Positions 1-9,111 of a stretch of 64,000 nt of DNA are shown piece by piece. The stretch lies in NCBI GenBank assembly GCA_003028315.1, contig CP028150.1, positions 434,001 through 498,000 on the forward strand. The letters run 5' to 3'. The number at the start of each line of letters is the position of its first letter. Position 1 is the first letter of the stretch. The notes under the pieces were generated by a model. It saw only the letters and a program-made list of their open reading frames with translations, was not told the origin of the DNA and ran no database searches. Made by a program: the position numbers and the translations under genes. Source of the DNA: Neisseria mucosa (lineage in GTDB: Bacteria > Pseudomonadota > Gammaproteobacteria > Burkholderiales > Neisseriaceae).

Positions 1-1267
1 GCGCGACCGCACCGACCCACAGCACCAACACGGCGGCGATGACGGCGGGCGCGAGTTTCTTCCACAGGGGAACGGGTTTCGGCTCCGGCTTGGCGGCAGG
101 CGCGGCTTTTTCAGACGACGTTTGCTGCGGCTGGGCGGAAACTTGAATCGGCGGAGGCGGGAAGGTGATTTCGCCGTCGCGGGTAACAGTCATATTTCGG
201 ATAATCACGTCTTCAAAATCCAGCGTGATTTCGCCGTCTTTGTTCGGGCTTAACAGCTTGGTCAGGTTGACCAAGTTGGTGGCGTAAAGCTGGGAAGACT
301 GTCCGGCAAGGCGGTTTGCCATGTCGGTGTAACCGATGATTTTTACGCCGTTGTCGGTCACGAACAATTCGCCCGGTTTGGTAAGTTCGCAGTTGCCGCC
401 CGTTGCCGCCGCCAAATCGACGATGACGGAGCCGGATTTCATGCTTTCCACCATTTCTTTGGTAATCAGCTTGGGCGCGGGTTTGCCCGGAATGGCGGCG
501 GTGGTGATGATGATGTCCACCTCTTTCGCCTGCTCGGCAAAGAGCTTCATCTCGGCGGCGATAAATTCGTCGCTCATCACTTTGGCGTAGCCGTCGCCGC
601 TGCCGCCCGATTCTTGCGGGAAGTCGAGTTTCAGGAACTTGCCGCCCATCGATTCGATTTGTTCCGCCACTTCCAAGCGGGTATCAAACGCGCGCACCAC
701 TGCGCCGAGCGAGTTTGCCGTACCGATTGCCGCCAAACCTGCCACACCTGCGCCAATCACCAAAACCTGCGCGGGCGGCACTTTGCCGGCGGCAGTGATT
801 TGACCGGTGAAGAAACGGCCGAAGGCATTGGCGGCTTCAATTACGGCGCGATAGCCGCTGATGTTTGCCATCGAAGACAAAGCGTCTAAAGCCTGCGCAC
901 GGGAAATGCGGGGCACCATGTCCATCGCCAGCGCGTTCACTTTCTTGGCGCGCAAGGCTTCGACCAAAGCCTCGTTTTGGCGCGGCCACAGGAAGCTGAC
1001 GATAGTTTGCCCTTCTTTGAGCAGCGGCAGCTCGCCTTCGGACGGCGCGTTGACCTTATAAATCAAAGGGCAGGCCCAAACCGTCGCTTTGTCGGCAACG
1101 GTCGCGCCTGCTGTTTGGTAAGCGGCATCGTCCAAACTCGCCGCCAAACCTGCGCCGCTTTCGACAACGGTTTCAAAGCCCAGTTTGCTCAACAGGGCAA
1201 CGGTGGCAGGCGTACAGGCGACGCGGGTTTCGCCGGATAATGACTCGCGTGGGATACCGATTTTCAT
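1..1267 (-). CDS. pntA: NAD(P) transhydrogenase subunit alpha (3' end outside window)
   Basis: Alpha subunit of the proton-translocating transhydrogenase, which couples hydride transfer between NADH and NADP+ to proton movement across the inner membrane. The reading frame starts MKIGIPRESL, the usual PntA start, and runs off the left edge after about 422 residues (family about 510). A dinucleotide-binding GAGVAG motif lies at residues 172-177, and a proline-rich linker leads into the first membrane segment (KLAPAVIAAVLVLWVGAV, about residues 403-420). The soluble NAD-binding domain is complete; the remaining membrane helices and pntB would lie to the left. Identification is firm. Confidence 0.95.
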   Translation of the reverse strand, partial: MKIGIPRESLSGETRVACTPATVALLSKLGFETVVESGAGLAASLDDAAYQTAGATVADKATVWACPLIYKVNAPSEGELPLLKEGQTIVSFLWPRQNEALVEALRAKKVNALAMDMVPRISRAQALDALSSMANISGYRAVIEAANAFGRFFTGQITAAGKVPPAQVLVIGAGVAGLAAIGTANSLGAVVRAFDTRLEVAEQIESMGGKFLKLDFPQESGGSGDGYAKVMSDEFIAAEMKLFAEQAKEVDIIITTAAIPGKPAPKLITKEMVESMKSGSVIVDLAAATGGNCELTKPGELFVTDNGVKIIGYTDMANRLAGQSSQLYATNLVNLTKLLSPNKDGEITLDFEDVIIRNMTVTRDGEITFPPPPIQVSAQPQQTSSEKAAPAAKPEPKPVPLWKKLAPAVIAAVLVLWVGAVA

Positions 1268-1485
1268 CTCTGAATCCTTTTTTAGGTTGTCTGTATATAA
1301 ATGTTAATATGTTTCATATAATTCCCTTATAGCGAATTTTTTGACGGCTGGCAATAGCTGCGGCGGATGGTTTACTTTTACGGTAAAGGTCGTCTGAAAG
1401 CTTATGTTTGCTGCCATTGATACGGGCTGGGGCTTGCGTTTCGTGTTAAAATCCTGTTTTAACAACATATAAAAGGAACACAATC

Positions 1486-1893
1486 ATGCGCCTGCTCCAC
1501 ACCATGCTGCGCGTCGGCAACCTTGAAAAATCCTTGGACTTTTATCAAAACGTTTTGGGCATGAAGCTCTTGCGCCGCCACGATTATCCGGAAGGCCGTT
1601 TCACGCTGGCTTTTGTCGGTTATGGCAGCGAAGCTGAAAATACGGTTTTGGAACTGACCCACAACTGGGATACCGAAAGCTACGATTTAGGCAACGCCTA
1701 CGGCCACATCGCTATCGAAGTGGACGATGCTTATAAAGCTTGCGAACGTGTAAAAGAGATGGGCGGAAAAGTCGTGCGCGAAGCAGGGCCGATGATGCAC
1801 GGCACGACCGTTATTGCTTTTGTTGAAGATCCCGACGGCTATAAAATCGAGTTTATTCAGAAAAACAGTGGCAATGATTCGGTGAAATACTGA
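1486..1893 (+). CDS. gloA: Lactoylglutathione lyase (glyoxalase I)
   Basis: Converts the hemithioacetal of methylglyoxal and glutathione to S-lactoylglutathione in the cytoplasm, the first step of methylglyoxal detoxification. At 135 residues it has the normal length. The four metal ligands known from E. coli GloA fall at the same positions: His5, Glu56, His74 and Glu122. The start follows AAAGGA with good spacing. It stands alone and faces the RlmL-type gene, with a shared DUS hairpin between them. Confidence 0.95.
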   Translation: MRLLHTMLRVGNLEKSLDFYQNVLGMKLLRRHDYPEGRFTLAFVGYGSEAENTVLELTHNWDTESYDLGNAYGHIAIEVDDAYKACERVKEMGGKVVREAGPMMHGTTVIAFVEDPDGYKIEFIQKNSGNDSVKY

Positions 1894-1903
1894 TTTTTTG
1901 TCA

Positions 1904-1958
1904 AAAGGTCGTCTGAAACGTTTGGTGAAACCCGCCAAATCTGTTTCAGACGACCTTT
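1904..1958. terminator. DUS inverted-repeat terminator between gloA and rlmL-like gene
   Basis: Two AG-mucDUS copies (1906-1917 and, inverted, 1945-1956) extend to a 16-bp stem, AAAGGTCGTCTGAAAC against its complement, with a 23-base loop and T/A runs outside. It lies between convergent genes and can serve both strands. Confidence 0.8.
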
Positions 1959-1965
1959 ATCATAT

Positions 1966-3105
1966 TTATCGGTTCGACCCTTTGACCATATCCATCAAAA
2001 ACAGGCGGCAGTCTAAGTTGCCGTTGTAGAGCGGGATTTTGCGTTTGGGTGAAAGGCGCATGAATTTCGGCATATCGCGGTCGCCGGTAAACATGCCCGC
2101 CAGCCAGCCCGCGTAATGCTGCTTCAGCCACGCGCCCAACTGCGGGTAAAGGGCTTGCAGGGCTTGGACTTCGGCAAGGCGGACGCCGTAAGGCGGATTG
2201 GAAATCAAAATGCCGCCGTCCCCGTTCGGACGGGTGTCCTGCGCGTCTTTGACTTCAAAACGGACAAACGTGTCCACTTCGGCAGCTTGGGCGTTGGCAA
2301 CGGCGGCGCGGATCATATGGCGGTCGTTGTCGCTGCCTGAAATCGAGGCAGGCGCAGGGCGGATTTGCGTTTCGGCTTCGTGTTGCAGCTTTTTCCAAAG
2401 GGCGGCATCGAAATTTTTCAGCTTTTCAAACCCGAAACGGCGCATCAGACCGGGCGCGCGGCGGGTGGCAATCCACGCGGCTTCGATGACGATGGTGCCG
2501 CTGCCGCAAAACGGGTCTTGGAAAGGCTGCGAGCCGTCATAGCCTGCCAGCAGCAGCAACCCTGCCGCCAAGTTCTCGCGCATCGGCGCTTCGCCTGTGT
2601 CTTGGCGGTAGCCGCGTTTGAACAAGGCCTCTCCGGATGTGTCGATGAAAATTTGAATGTCGCGCTCGTCGATAAAGGCATGGATGCGGATGTCGGGGCG
2701 GATTTTGCCGACGCTGGGGCGCGCGCCGCAAGCGTCGCGGAACACGTCGCATACGGCGTCTTTGATTTTCAGCCCGACAAAATCCAAGCTTTTGACTTGG
2801 GCGCGTTTGCCTTCTACTTTGACTTTGAAGGTTTGTTCCAAGTCGAACCAATCCGTCCAGCGGATATTTTTCGCCGCTTTATAAATGTCTTGCTCGTTGC
2901 GGTAGCCGCTTTTGGTCAGGCGCAGCAACACACGGCTGGCGGTGCGCGAATGCAGGTTGATGCGGTATACCTGCTCCATACCGCCTTTGCACGCGACGCC
3001 GCCGTCAACGGCGCGGATGTCTTGGCATTTGAATTGTTCGAGTTCTTGGGATAAAGGGGCTTCGAGACCGCGCGGGCAGGTAACGAAGAGGGAATAAGTG
3101 GTCAT
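1966..3105 (-). CDS. THUMP-domain rRNA methyltransferase, RlmL type
   Basis: SAM-dependent RNA methyltransferase of the RlmL (YcbY) family; the E. coli relative makes m2G2445 in 23S rRNA. The 379 residues show an N-terminal THUMP RNA-binding region (about 45-155), the SAM-binding DPFCGSG (197-203) and the N6/N2-amino methylase motif NPPYG (303-307). It lacks the second RlmK methylase domain fused in E. coli RlmKL, which is usual for the short betaproteobacterial form. The exact target base is inferred from family, not from the sequence. Confidence 0.85.
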   Translation of the reverse strand: MTTYSLFVTCPRGLEAPLSQELEQFKCQDIRAVDGGVACKGGMEQVYRINLHSRTASRVLLRLTKSGYRNEQDIYKAAKNIRWTDWFDLEQTFKVKVEGKRAQVKSLDFVGLKIKDAVCDVFRDACGARPSVGKIRPDIRIHAFIDERDIQIFIDTSGEALFKRGYRQDTGEAPMRENLAAGLLLLAGYDGSQPFQDPFCGSGTIVIEAAWIATRRAPGLMRRFGFEKLKNFDAALWKKLQHEAETQIRPAPASISGSDNDRHMIRAAVANAQAAEVDTFVRFEVKDAQDTRPNGDGGILISNPPYGVRLAEVQALQALYPQLGAWLKQHYAGWLAGMFTGDRDMPKFMRLSPKRKIPLYNGNLDCRLFLMDMVKGSNR

Positions 3106-3231
3106 GCGAACCTTTCGGGGGTAGGGCGGTTGAACTGAGATTGCGGTGATTATAATGCTTTTCGCAACGGGATTTATCGAAAGGTCGTCTGAAAATTGCA
3201 GAAAGCGAGCGATATGGCTGTTGAGATAAAG

Positions 3232-3271
3232 AAGGTCGTCTGAAAACCAATCCCGGTTTTCAGACGACCTT
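3232..3271. terminator. DUS hairpin behind fumC
   Basis: Inverted DUS pair with a 17-bp stem and a 6-base loop, about 20 bases downstream of the fumC stop on the minus strand. A further single DUS lies at about 3182. Confidence 0.8.
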
Positions 3272-3292
3272 TGCCGTATTTCAAACCGTTAA

Positions 3293-4681
3293 TCAGCGCG
3301 GATGAACCATATCGGCGGGGACGACCAGTTCGTCAAACTCTTCGCCTGTCAGCAAGCCCAACTCAACGGCGGTTTCGCGCAGCGATTTGTCGTTTTTGTA
3401 GGCGGTTTTGGCGACTTTGGCGGCGTTTTCGTAGCCGATTTTGCGGTTCAGCGCGGTAACGAGCATCAGGGAATGGTGCAGGAAATAGTCGATTTTCTCC
3501 GGTACGGGTTCGATGCCGACGGCGCAGTGTTCATTGAAGCTGTTGCACGCGTCGCCCAAGAGGCGGATGGATTGCAAGAGGTTGTAGGCGATAACGGGCA
3601 TATAGACGTTCAGCTCGAAATTGCCCGACGCGCCCGCCATGCCGATGGTGACGTCGTTGCCGAACACTTGGCAGCACACCATGGTCATCGCTTCGCATTG
3701 GGTCGGGTTGACTTTGCCCGGCATGATGGACGAACCCGGCTCGTTTTCGGGGATTTTGATTTCGCCCAAACCGCAGCGCGGGCCGCTTGCCAGCCAGCGG
3801 ATGTCGTTGGCGATTTTGTTCAGGCTTGCCGCCAGCGTTTTCAATGCGCCCGAAGCGGCGACGGCGGCATCGCGTCCGCCCAAGGCTTCAAATTTGTTCG
3901 GCGCGCTGACAAACGGCAGGCCGGACAGTTCGGAGAGTTTGGCAGCGGCTTTTTCGGCGTATTCGGGATGGCTGTTCAAACCCGTGCCGACTGCCGTGCC
4001 GCCTAAGGCGAGTTCGTATAAACCTTTGAGCGCGTCGTTCAGACGACCTAAGCCGTGGTCGAGTTGGGAAACGTAGCCGGAAAACTCTTGTCCCAAAGTC
4101 AGCGGTGTCGCGTCTTGCAAGTGGGTGCGGCCGATTTTGACGATGGGGGCGAATTCTTTGGCTTTTTTGTCCAATGTGTCGCGCAGGGCTTTCACGGCGG
4201 GGATGAGGTGGCGGTTGATTTCAATCGCGGCGGCAACGTGGATGGCGGTCGGGAACGCGTCGTTGGTCGATTGCGCGTGGTTCACATGGTCGTTGGGATG
4301 GACGGGCTGGTACGCCGCCAAACCCGTACCGGCGATTTCGTTGGCGCGGTTTGCCAGCACTTCGTTCATGTTCATATTGGACTGCGTGCCGGAGCCGGTC
4401 TGCCAAACCACTAAAGGGAACTGCCCGTCGAGCTTGCCGTTCAACACGTCGTCCGCTGCCTGCGTAATCAAATCCGCTTGTTCGGGCTTAATCCTGCCGA
4501 GGGAAGCGTTGGTCGCGGCTGCGGCTTTTTTCACCAGCGCCAAAGCATAAATTAGTGGCTGCGGCAGGGTTTCGCCGCCGATTTTGAAATTGTTGCGGCT
4601 GCGCTGGGTCTGCGCGCCCCAATAGGCTTCGGACGGGACTTCAACATTGCCCATGGTGTCGTGTTCGGTACGGGTGCTCAT
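3293..4681 (-). CDS. fumC: Class II fumarate hydratase
   Basis: Oxygen-stable, iron-free fumarase interconverting fumarate and malate in the TCA cycle. The start MSTRTEHD at 4681 is chosen over an open extension to 4831 because AGGAGA stands 6-7 bases upstream and the product then has the family length (462 aa). The fumarase/aspartase signature GSSIMPGKVNP is intact, as is the GSGTQSNMN motif near residue 100. Single gene between two DUS hairpins. Confidence 0.96.
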   Translation of the reverse strand: MSTRTEHDTMGNVEVPSEAYWGAQTQRSRNNFKIGGETLPQPLIYALALVKKAAAATNASLGRIKPEQADLITQAADDVLNGKLDGQFPLVVWQTGSGTQSNMNMNEVLANRANEIAGTGLAAYQPVHPNDHVNHAQSTNDAFPTAIHVAAAIEINRHLIPAVKALRDTLDKKAKEFAPIVKIGRTHLQDATPLTLGQEFSGYVSQLDHGLGRLNDALKGLYELALGGTAVGTGLNSHPEYAEKAAAKLSELSGLPFVSAPNKFEALGGRDAAVAASGALKTLAASLNKIANDIRWLASGPRCGLGEIKIPENEPGSSIMPGKVNPTQCEAMTMVCCQVFGNDVTIGMAGASGNFELNVYMPVIAYNLLQSIRLLGDACNSFNEHCAVGIEPVPEKIDYFLHHSLMLVTALNRKIGYENAAKVAKTAYKNDKSLRETAVELGLLTGEEFDELVVPADMVHPR

Positions 4682-4832
4682 GCGTTTCTCCTGAATTAAA
4701 TGATAATGCAAATAATTTGCAGGCGTATTATAACGGGCAGGAGGTCGTCTGAAAAGCGGGGGAAGGAGGTTTGGTAAATAGGGTGGGGCAGTATGTTGAA
4801 CAATAGGGCAGGGCACGGATTGCGGTATCAAA

Positions 4833-4876
4833 AAAGGTCGTCTGAAAAGCAGAAAATGGCTTTTCAGACGACCTTT
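4833..4876. terminator. DUS hairpin behind yicC
   Basis: Inverted DUS pair, 18-bp stem (AAAGGTCGTCTGAAAAGC and complement) with an 8-base loop, just downstream of the yicC stop at 4894. Confidence 0.8.
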
Positions 4877-4893
4877 GCTTTATTTTTGAAGGC

Positions 4894-5775
4894 TTATTCG
4901 ATATTTTGAACCTGCTCGCGCATTTGCTCGATTAAGACTTTCAGTTCGACCGAAGCCTGCGTGCATTCCGCCGCGATAGCTTTGCTGCCCAGCGTGTTCG
5001 CCTCGCGGTTCAATTCCTGCATCAGGAAGTCCAAGCGTTTGCCCGCGCTGCCTTTGTTTTCCGTAACGATGCGGCGGACTTCGGCGATGTGCGTGCGCAG
5101 GCGGCTGAATTCTTCGTCAACATCGGATTTTTGGATAAACAGCGCAAATTCCTGTTGCAAACGGTCGTTGTCGATATTGCCGACTGCTTCCGCCAAACGC
5201 GCGTTCACCTTGTCCATATGCGCCTGAAGCAGGCTCGGGAACAGCTCGCTCAAGGCATCCACGATTTCTTCCATGCTGGACAAACGTTGCAACAGATGTT
5301 CGCCGAGTTTTTTGCCTTCGCGTTTGCGGGCGGCGGCAAACTCTTTCAACGCTTCGTCCAACAGCTCTTGCACGGTTTTCGCCAAAGCTTCGGGGTCTTC
5401 GCTTTGACCTGCCAATACCCCAGGAAAGCGCAACACTTCAGCGACTGTCAGCTTGCCGAAACCGTGTTCCTTGCGCCAAGTTTTGTTCAAATCGGACAAC
5501 TGTTTCACCAATTCTTCATTGGTTTCCAAACTCTGCCCGCCGACCGCCGCGTCTTGCAACTGAATGCGGCATTCCAATTTGCCGCGTGTGGCTGAAGCCG
5601 CAATTTTTTCGCGCAACGCGCCTTCCAGATAACGCAATTCTTCAGGCATACGGAATTGGACATCCAGATAACGGTGGTTCACCGCGCGGATTTCCAAATT
5701 CACGCGCTTGCCGCCGCATTCGCCTGCGGCATTGGCAAAGCCGGTCATACTGTGGATATGGATGGATTGAGTCAT
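4894..5775 (-). CDS. yicC: YicC-family endoribonuclease
   Basis: YicC/YloC-family protein of 293 residues; E. coli YicC is an endoribonuclease that has been linked to small-RNA turnover. The N-terminal SMTGFANA and the RAVNHRYLDV block are family signatures, and the C-terminal half holds the DUF1732-like segment (LNREANTLGSKA). The start at 5775 (MTQSIHIHSMTGF) is preferred over an upstream in-frame ATG at 5907 because homology begins there. It is divergent from rph, another RNA-processing gene; YicC is found next to rph in several proteobacteria. Confidence 0.88.
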   Translation of the reverse strand: MTQSIHIHSMTGFANAAGECGGKRVNLEIRAVNHRYLDVQFRMPEELRYLEGALREKIAASATRGKLECRIQLQDAAVGGQSLETNEELVKQLSDLNKTWRKEHGFGKLTVAEVLRFPGVLAGQSEDPEALAKTVQELLDEALKEFAAARKREGKKLGEHLLQRLSSMEEIVDALSELFPSLLQAHMDKVNARLAEAVGNIDNDRLQQEFALFIQKSDVDEEFSRLRTHIAEVRRIVTENKGSAGKRLDFLMQELNREANTLGSKAIAAECTQASVELKVLIEQMREQVQNIE

Positions 5776-5834
5776 GGTTTTACTCCGTTTCAATATACGA
5801 GTGAAAGTGGAGGGACTATAACACAATATAGGAT

Positions 5835-5866
5835 AAGGTCTTCTGAAAATGATTTCAGACGACCTT
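5835..5866. repeat. Decayed DUS inverted pair between yicC and rph
   Basis: The left arm reads AGGTCTTCTGAA, one base off the DUS; the right arm is a perfect inverted DUS. It sits between divergent starts, so it is unlikely to act as a terminator for either gene. Confidence 0.6.
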
Positions 5867-5936
5867 AAACAGCCATCCCGCCGAATCCCGTATAATACCG
5901 ACCACAAATTTTCACCGCTTCCCCAAAGGACAAATC

Positions 5937-6677
5937 ATGAGCAGTTACACCCGCACTTCACGCGCTGCCGACAGCTTGCGCGACATCAAAATCACCCCGC
6001 ACTTCCTTCCTCACGCCGATGGTTCGTGCCTGATCGAATGCGGCAACACCAAAGTTATCTGCACCGCTTCCATCGACGAAAATGTTCCGCCCTTCCTTCG
6101 CGGCAAGGGGCAGGGCTGGGTTACTGCCGAATACGGGATGCTGCCCGCGTCCACCGCCTCGCGTATGCGCCGTGAAGCCGCGGCAGGCAAGCAGTCGGGT
6201 CGCACTCAGGAAATCCAGCGTCTGATCGGGCGTTCGCTGCGCGCCGTCGTAGATATGGAAAAACTGGGCGAACGCCAAATCCTAATTGACTGCGACGTGA
6301 TTCAGGCAGACGGCGGGACGCGCACCGCGTCTATTACCGGCGCATTCGTCGCACTGCAAATTGCGGTCAACAAGCTGCTTTCAGACGACCTCATCAGCGA
6401 AAATCCCATCCGCGAAGCCGTTGCCGCCGTCTCCGCAGGCGTCGTGAACGGTGTACCGCTTTTGGATTTGGATTACCCCGAAGACTCCGGCTGCGACAGC
6501 GACGTCAACATCGTTATGACCGTTTCGGGCAAAATCATCGAAATCCAAGGCACGGCGGAAGGCGCACCGTTCAGCTTGGACGAATTGGGCAAACTGATTG
6601 CGTTGGCGCAAAAAGGCATTGCCGAGTTGACGGCGCACCAGCAAAACGCATTAAAAATATCCTGCCCTATCGGATAA
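5937..6677 (+). CDS. rph: Ribonuclease PH
   Basis: Phosphate-dependent 3'-5' exoribonuclease that trims tRNA 3' ends. The 246 residues match the family throughout: N-terminal RPDGR-like region replaced by RTSRAADSLRDIKI, GWVTAEYGMLPAST, RTQEIQRLIGRSLRAVVD and the CDVIQADGGTRTASI core. An inverted DUS inside the gene (about 6379) encodes LSDDL. The start has AAAGGA upstream. Convergent with the Mop protein gene, sharing a DUS hairpin. Confidence 0.97.
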   Translation: MSSYTRTSRAADSLRDIKITPHFLPHADGSCLIECGNTKVICTASIDENVPPFLRGKGQGWVTAEYGMLPASTASRMRREAAAGKQSGRTQEIQRLIGRSLRAVVDMEKLGERQILIDCDVIQADGGTRTASITGAFVALQIAVNKLLSDDLISENPIREAVAAVSAGVVNGVPLLDLDYPEDSGCDSDVNIVMTVSGKIIEIQGTAEGAPFSLDELGKLIALAQKGIAELTAHQQNALKISCPIG

Positions 6678-6697
6678 CGGCATTCTGCAAATGATAA

Positions 6698-6736
6698 AAA
6701 GGTCGTCTGAAACCTGAAGTTTCAGACGACCTTTTG
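6698..6736. terminator. DUS hairpin between rph and mop
   Basis: Stem AAAAGGTCGTCTGAAAC with its complement, short loop, T-run on both strands; lies between convergent genes. Confidence 0.85.
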
Positions 6737-6753
6737 GAATCGGACGGTTCGGA

Positions 6754-7182
6754 TTATGCCAATACGCCCAAAATAACGGCGCCTGCTTTGAAGATTGCCG
6801 TTGCTTTTTGGCCGGGTACCAGATTCAGTAAATCGCTGCTTTTCATGGTAATGCCCGCGCTCAAAGCCAAGCCATCACCCAAGTCCAAGTCAACGATGCT
6901 GTTGACCGAACCGCGTTCGATATGGCTGATGATGCCTGACAGTTGGTTACGCGCGGAAAGTTTGATGTTGTCGAGATTGTTGGCAATCAAGATGCTGCCC
7001 GCTTTAATCAGCACCACAACGGCCTTGCCTTTTTCCAAGCCGAGGTTGCTGACGCTTTCGCAAGTAACGGCTGCTACGATTTCCTGTCCGGTCGGTAGGG
7101 AGACGGTTACTTCGCTGTTGACCGCGCCGTTGCGGATGTCTTTAACGATGCCGTTGAATTGGTTGCGTGCGCTGATTTGCAT
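6754..7182 (-). CDS. Tandem Mop-domain molybdate-binding protein (molbindin)
   Basis: 142 residues made of two Mop/TOBE domains: residues about 1-69 and 72-140 both begin with SARNQ(F/L)xGI and end in an (A/S)xxL(I/G)VLA-like strand. Such di-Mop proteins (ModG type) bind molybdate or tungstate oxyanions as a cytoplasmic store or buffer. No mod transport genes or molybdopterin genes are in the window, so the partner pathway is not visible here. Confidence 0.85.
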   Translation of the reverse strand: MQISARNQFNGIVKDIRNGAVNSEVTVSLPTGQEIVAAVTCESVSNLGLEKGKAVVVLIKAGSILIANNLDNIKLSARNQLSGIISHIERGSVNSIVDLDLGDGLALSAGITMKSSDLLNLVPGQKATAIFKAGAVILGVLA

Positions 7183-7571
7183 AATAATATTCCTTTCGTG
7201 TGTTTGTTGTTTGAATTTGAACGAACAATACTATACCGTTTTCTGATGTCCAAATACAATATATTTTTAAATAAAATATGTCTTAATAACTAGTATTTTG
7301 TACTGATTGATTAGAAAAATATAACAAGATGCAACTATTAGGTTTGAAATAAAAAGTCGTCTGAAACCATATTTTCAGACGACCTTCGACATCCGACGGC
7401 CTGTTTGTCGCCAAAATCCAATTTATCCTTGAAATTCATGTAAACGACAGTAAAATACACAAAGATTTGCCCGCCTTTTGCCGCAGCGTGAAAACCTGCT
7501 CAGACAGGCGGGAAGATTCCGACTTTGCAGCACCACGCTGCCCTACCAATCTCAAACAGAAAGCACGAAAC
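7183..7571. other. AT-rich intergenic region between mop and lysC
   Basis: Divergent spacer of 389 bases. It holds an AT-rich stretch (7235-7330) likely to carry the mop promoter and an imperfect DUS inverted pair (about 7352-7386; the left arm has AAGTCGTCTGAA). Bases 7390-7571 are open in the lysC frame but show no similarity to LysC and are taken as leader. Confidence 0.6.
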
Positions 7572-8789
7572 ATGGCGTTAATCGTACACAAATACGGCGG
7601 CACATCAGTAGGCTCACCCGAACGCATTAAAAACGTAGCCAAACGTGTCGCCAAAGCCCGCGCCGAAGGACACGACATCGTTGTCGTCGTATCCGCCATG
7701 AGCGGCGAAACCAACCGCTTGGTTGCGCTGGCGCACGAAATGCAGGAGCATCCCGATCCGCGCGAGCTGGACGTCGTCTTAGCTACCGGCGAACAAGTAA
7801 CCATCGGCCTTTTGGCAATGGCATTGAAAGACATCGGCGTGGATGCCAAGAGCTACACCGGCTGGCAGGTCGCCCTCAAAACCGATACTTCCCACACCAA
7901 AGCCCGCATCGAAAGCATAGATGACGAAAAAATGCGCGCCGACCTCGCCGAGGGCAAAGTCGTCATCGTTGCCGGTTTCCAAGGCATCAGCAGTGAAGGC
8001 GATATTTCCACGCTCGGACGCGGCGGTTCCGACACCTCCGCCGTTGCGCTCGCCGCAGCCCTCAAAGCGGACGAATGCCAAATCTATACCGACGTAGACG
8101 GCGTTTACACCACCGACCCCCGCGTCGTGCCTGAAGCGCGCCGCATGGATACGGTTACATTTGAAGAAATGATCGAGCTGGCAAGCCTCGGTTCGAAAGT
8201 TTTGCAAATCCGTTCAGTAGAATTCGCCGGAAAATACAAAGTGCGCCTGCGCGTACTGAGCAGCCTGCAAGACGGCGGCAACGGCACCTTAATTACCTTT
8301 GAAGAGGACGACAACATGGAAAGAGCTGCCGTAACCGGTATCGCATTCGATAAAAACCAAGCCCGCATCAACGTACGCGGCGTACCCGACAAACCCGGCG
8401 TCGCCTATCAGATTTTAGGCGCGGTTGCCGATGCCAATATCGAAGTCGACATGATCATCCAAAATGTCGGCAGCGAAGGCACTACCGATTTCTCCTTCAC
8501 TGTACCGCGCGGCGAGTACAAACAAACCATCGAAATCCTGACCAAACTGCAAGACAGCATCGGCGCAGCCGCCATCGACGGCGACGACACCGTGTGCAAA
8601 GTCTCCGCAGTCGGCTTGGGCATGCGTTCGCACGTCGGCGTTGCTGCCAAAATCTTCCGCACCCTCGCCGAAGAAGGTATCAACATCCAAATGATTTCCA
8701 CCTCAGAAATCAAAGTTTCCGTCTTGATTGACGAGAAATACATGGAACTTGCCACCCGCGTCCTGCACAAAGCGTTTGATTTGGGTTAA
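7572..8789 (+). CDS. lysC: Aspartate kinase
   Basis: Phosphorylates aspartate, the first step to lysine, threonine, methionine and diaminopimelate. The start MALIVHKYGGTSVG places the catalytic KYGGTS at residues 7-12, as in family members; an upstream in-frame ATG at 7467 is rejected. Kinase domain about residues 2-240, then two ACT domains (about 260-335 and 345-405) for feedback control. At 8316 an in-frame ATG (residue 249, MERAAVTGIA) is preceded by GAAGAGG, the arrangement that gives a separate regulatory beta subunit in Bacillus and Corynebacterium. Confidence 0.96.
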   Translation: MALIVHKYGGTSVGSPERIKNVAKRVAKARAEGHDIVVVVSAMSGETNRLVALAHEMQEHPDPRELDVVLATGEQVTIGLLAMALKDIGVDAKSYTGWQVALKTDTSHTKARIESIDDEKMRADLAEGKVVIVAGFQGISSEGDISTLGRGGSDTSAVALAAALKADECQIYTDVDGVYTTDPRVVPEARRMDTVTFEEMIELASLGSKVLQIRSVEFAGKYKVRLRVLSSLQDGGNGTLITFEEDDNMERAAVTGIAFDKNQARINVRGVPDKPGVAYQILGAVADANIEVDMIIQNVGSEGTTDFSFTVPRGEYKQTIEILTKLQDSIGAAAIDGDDTVCKVSAVGLGMRSHVGVAAKIFRTLAEEGINIQMISTSEIKVSVLIDEKYMELATRVLHKAFDLG

Positions 8790-8805
8790 TCGGGTTGTAT
8801 GCTTG

Positions 8806-8841
8806 AAAGGTCGTCTGAAATTTTATTTTCAGACGACCTTT
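8806..8841. terminator. DUS hairpin behind lysC
   Basis: Inverted DUS pair with a 15-bp stem followed by TTTTATTTT, typical of an intrinsic terminator for the plus strand. Confidence 0.8.
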
Positions 8842-9111
8842 TATTTTATTGTGGAAAAGTAGCTCAGATTTTTGAATCACACATTTTTGGGTGAAATAAT
8901 TGCAGGGGAGGGTGGTGGTAACAATGTAGATATTTGCTGTTTTGATTTGCTCTGGCTTATCGGATATAGGCAGAAACAGCAATGTTTTCAGACGACCTTT
9001 TGATGCCTTGATATTTTGATGTCTTGATATTTAGTGAGGTTAGGCTATCTTTCTGTTTTCCCTTATAATGCCGAGTCTTTCTATACACTTTTCCGTCCTC
9101 CCCCTTTTCCC
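8842..9111. other. Intergenic region upstream of pqiA
   Basis: No convincing gene. Contains one inverted DUS (about 8986-8999) and a 16-bp tandem repeat at 8998-9029 (two copies differing at one base). The pqiA promoter should lie here; a TATAAT-like TTATAATG is at about 9063. Confidence 0.5.
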
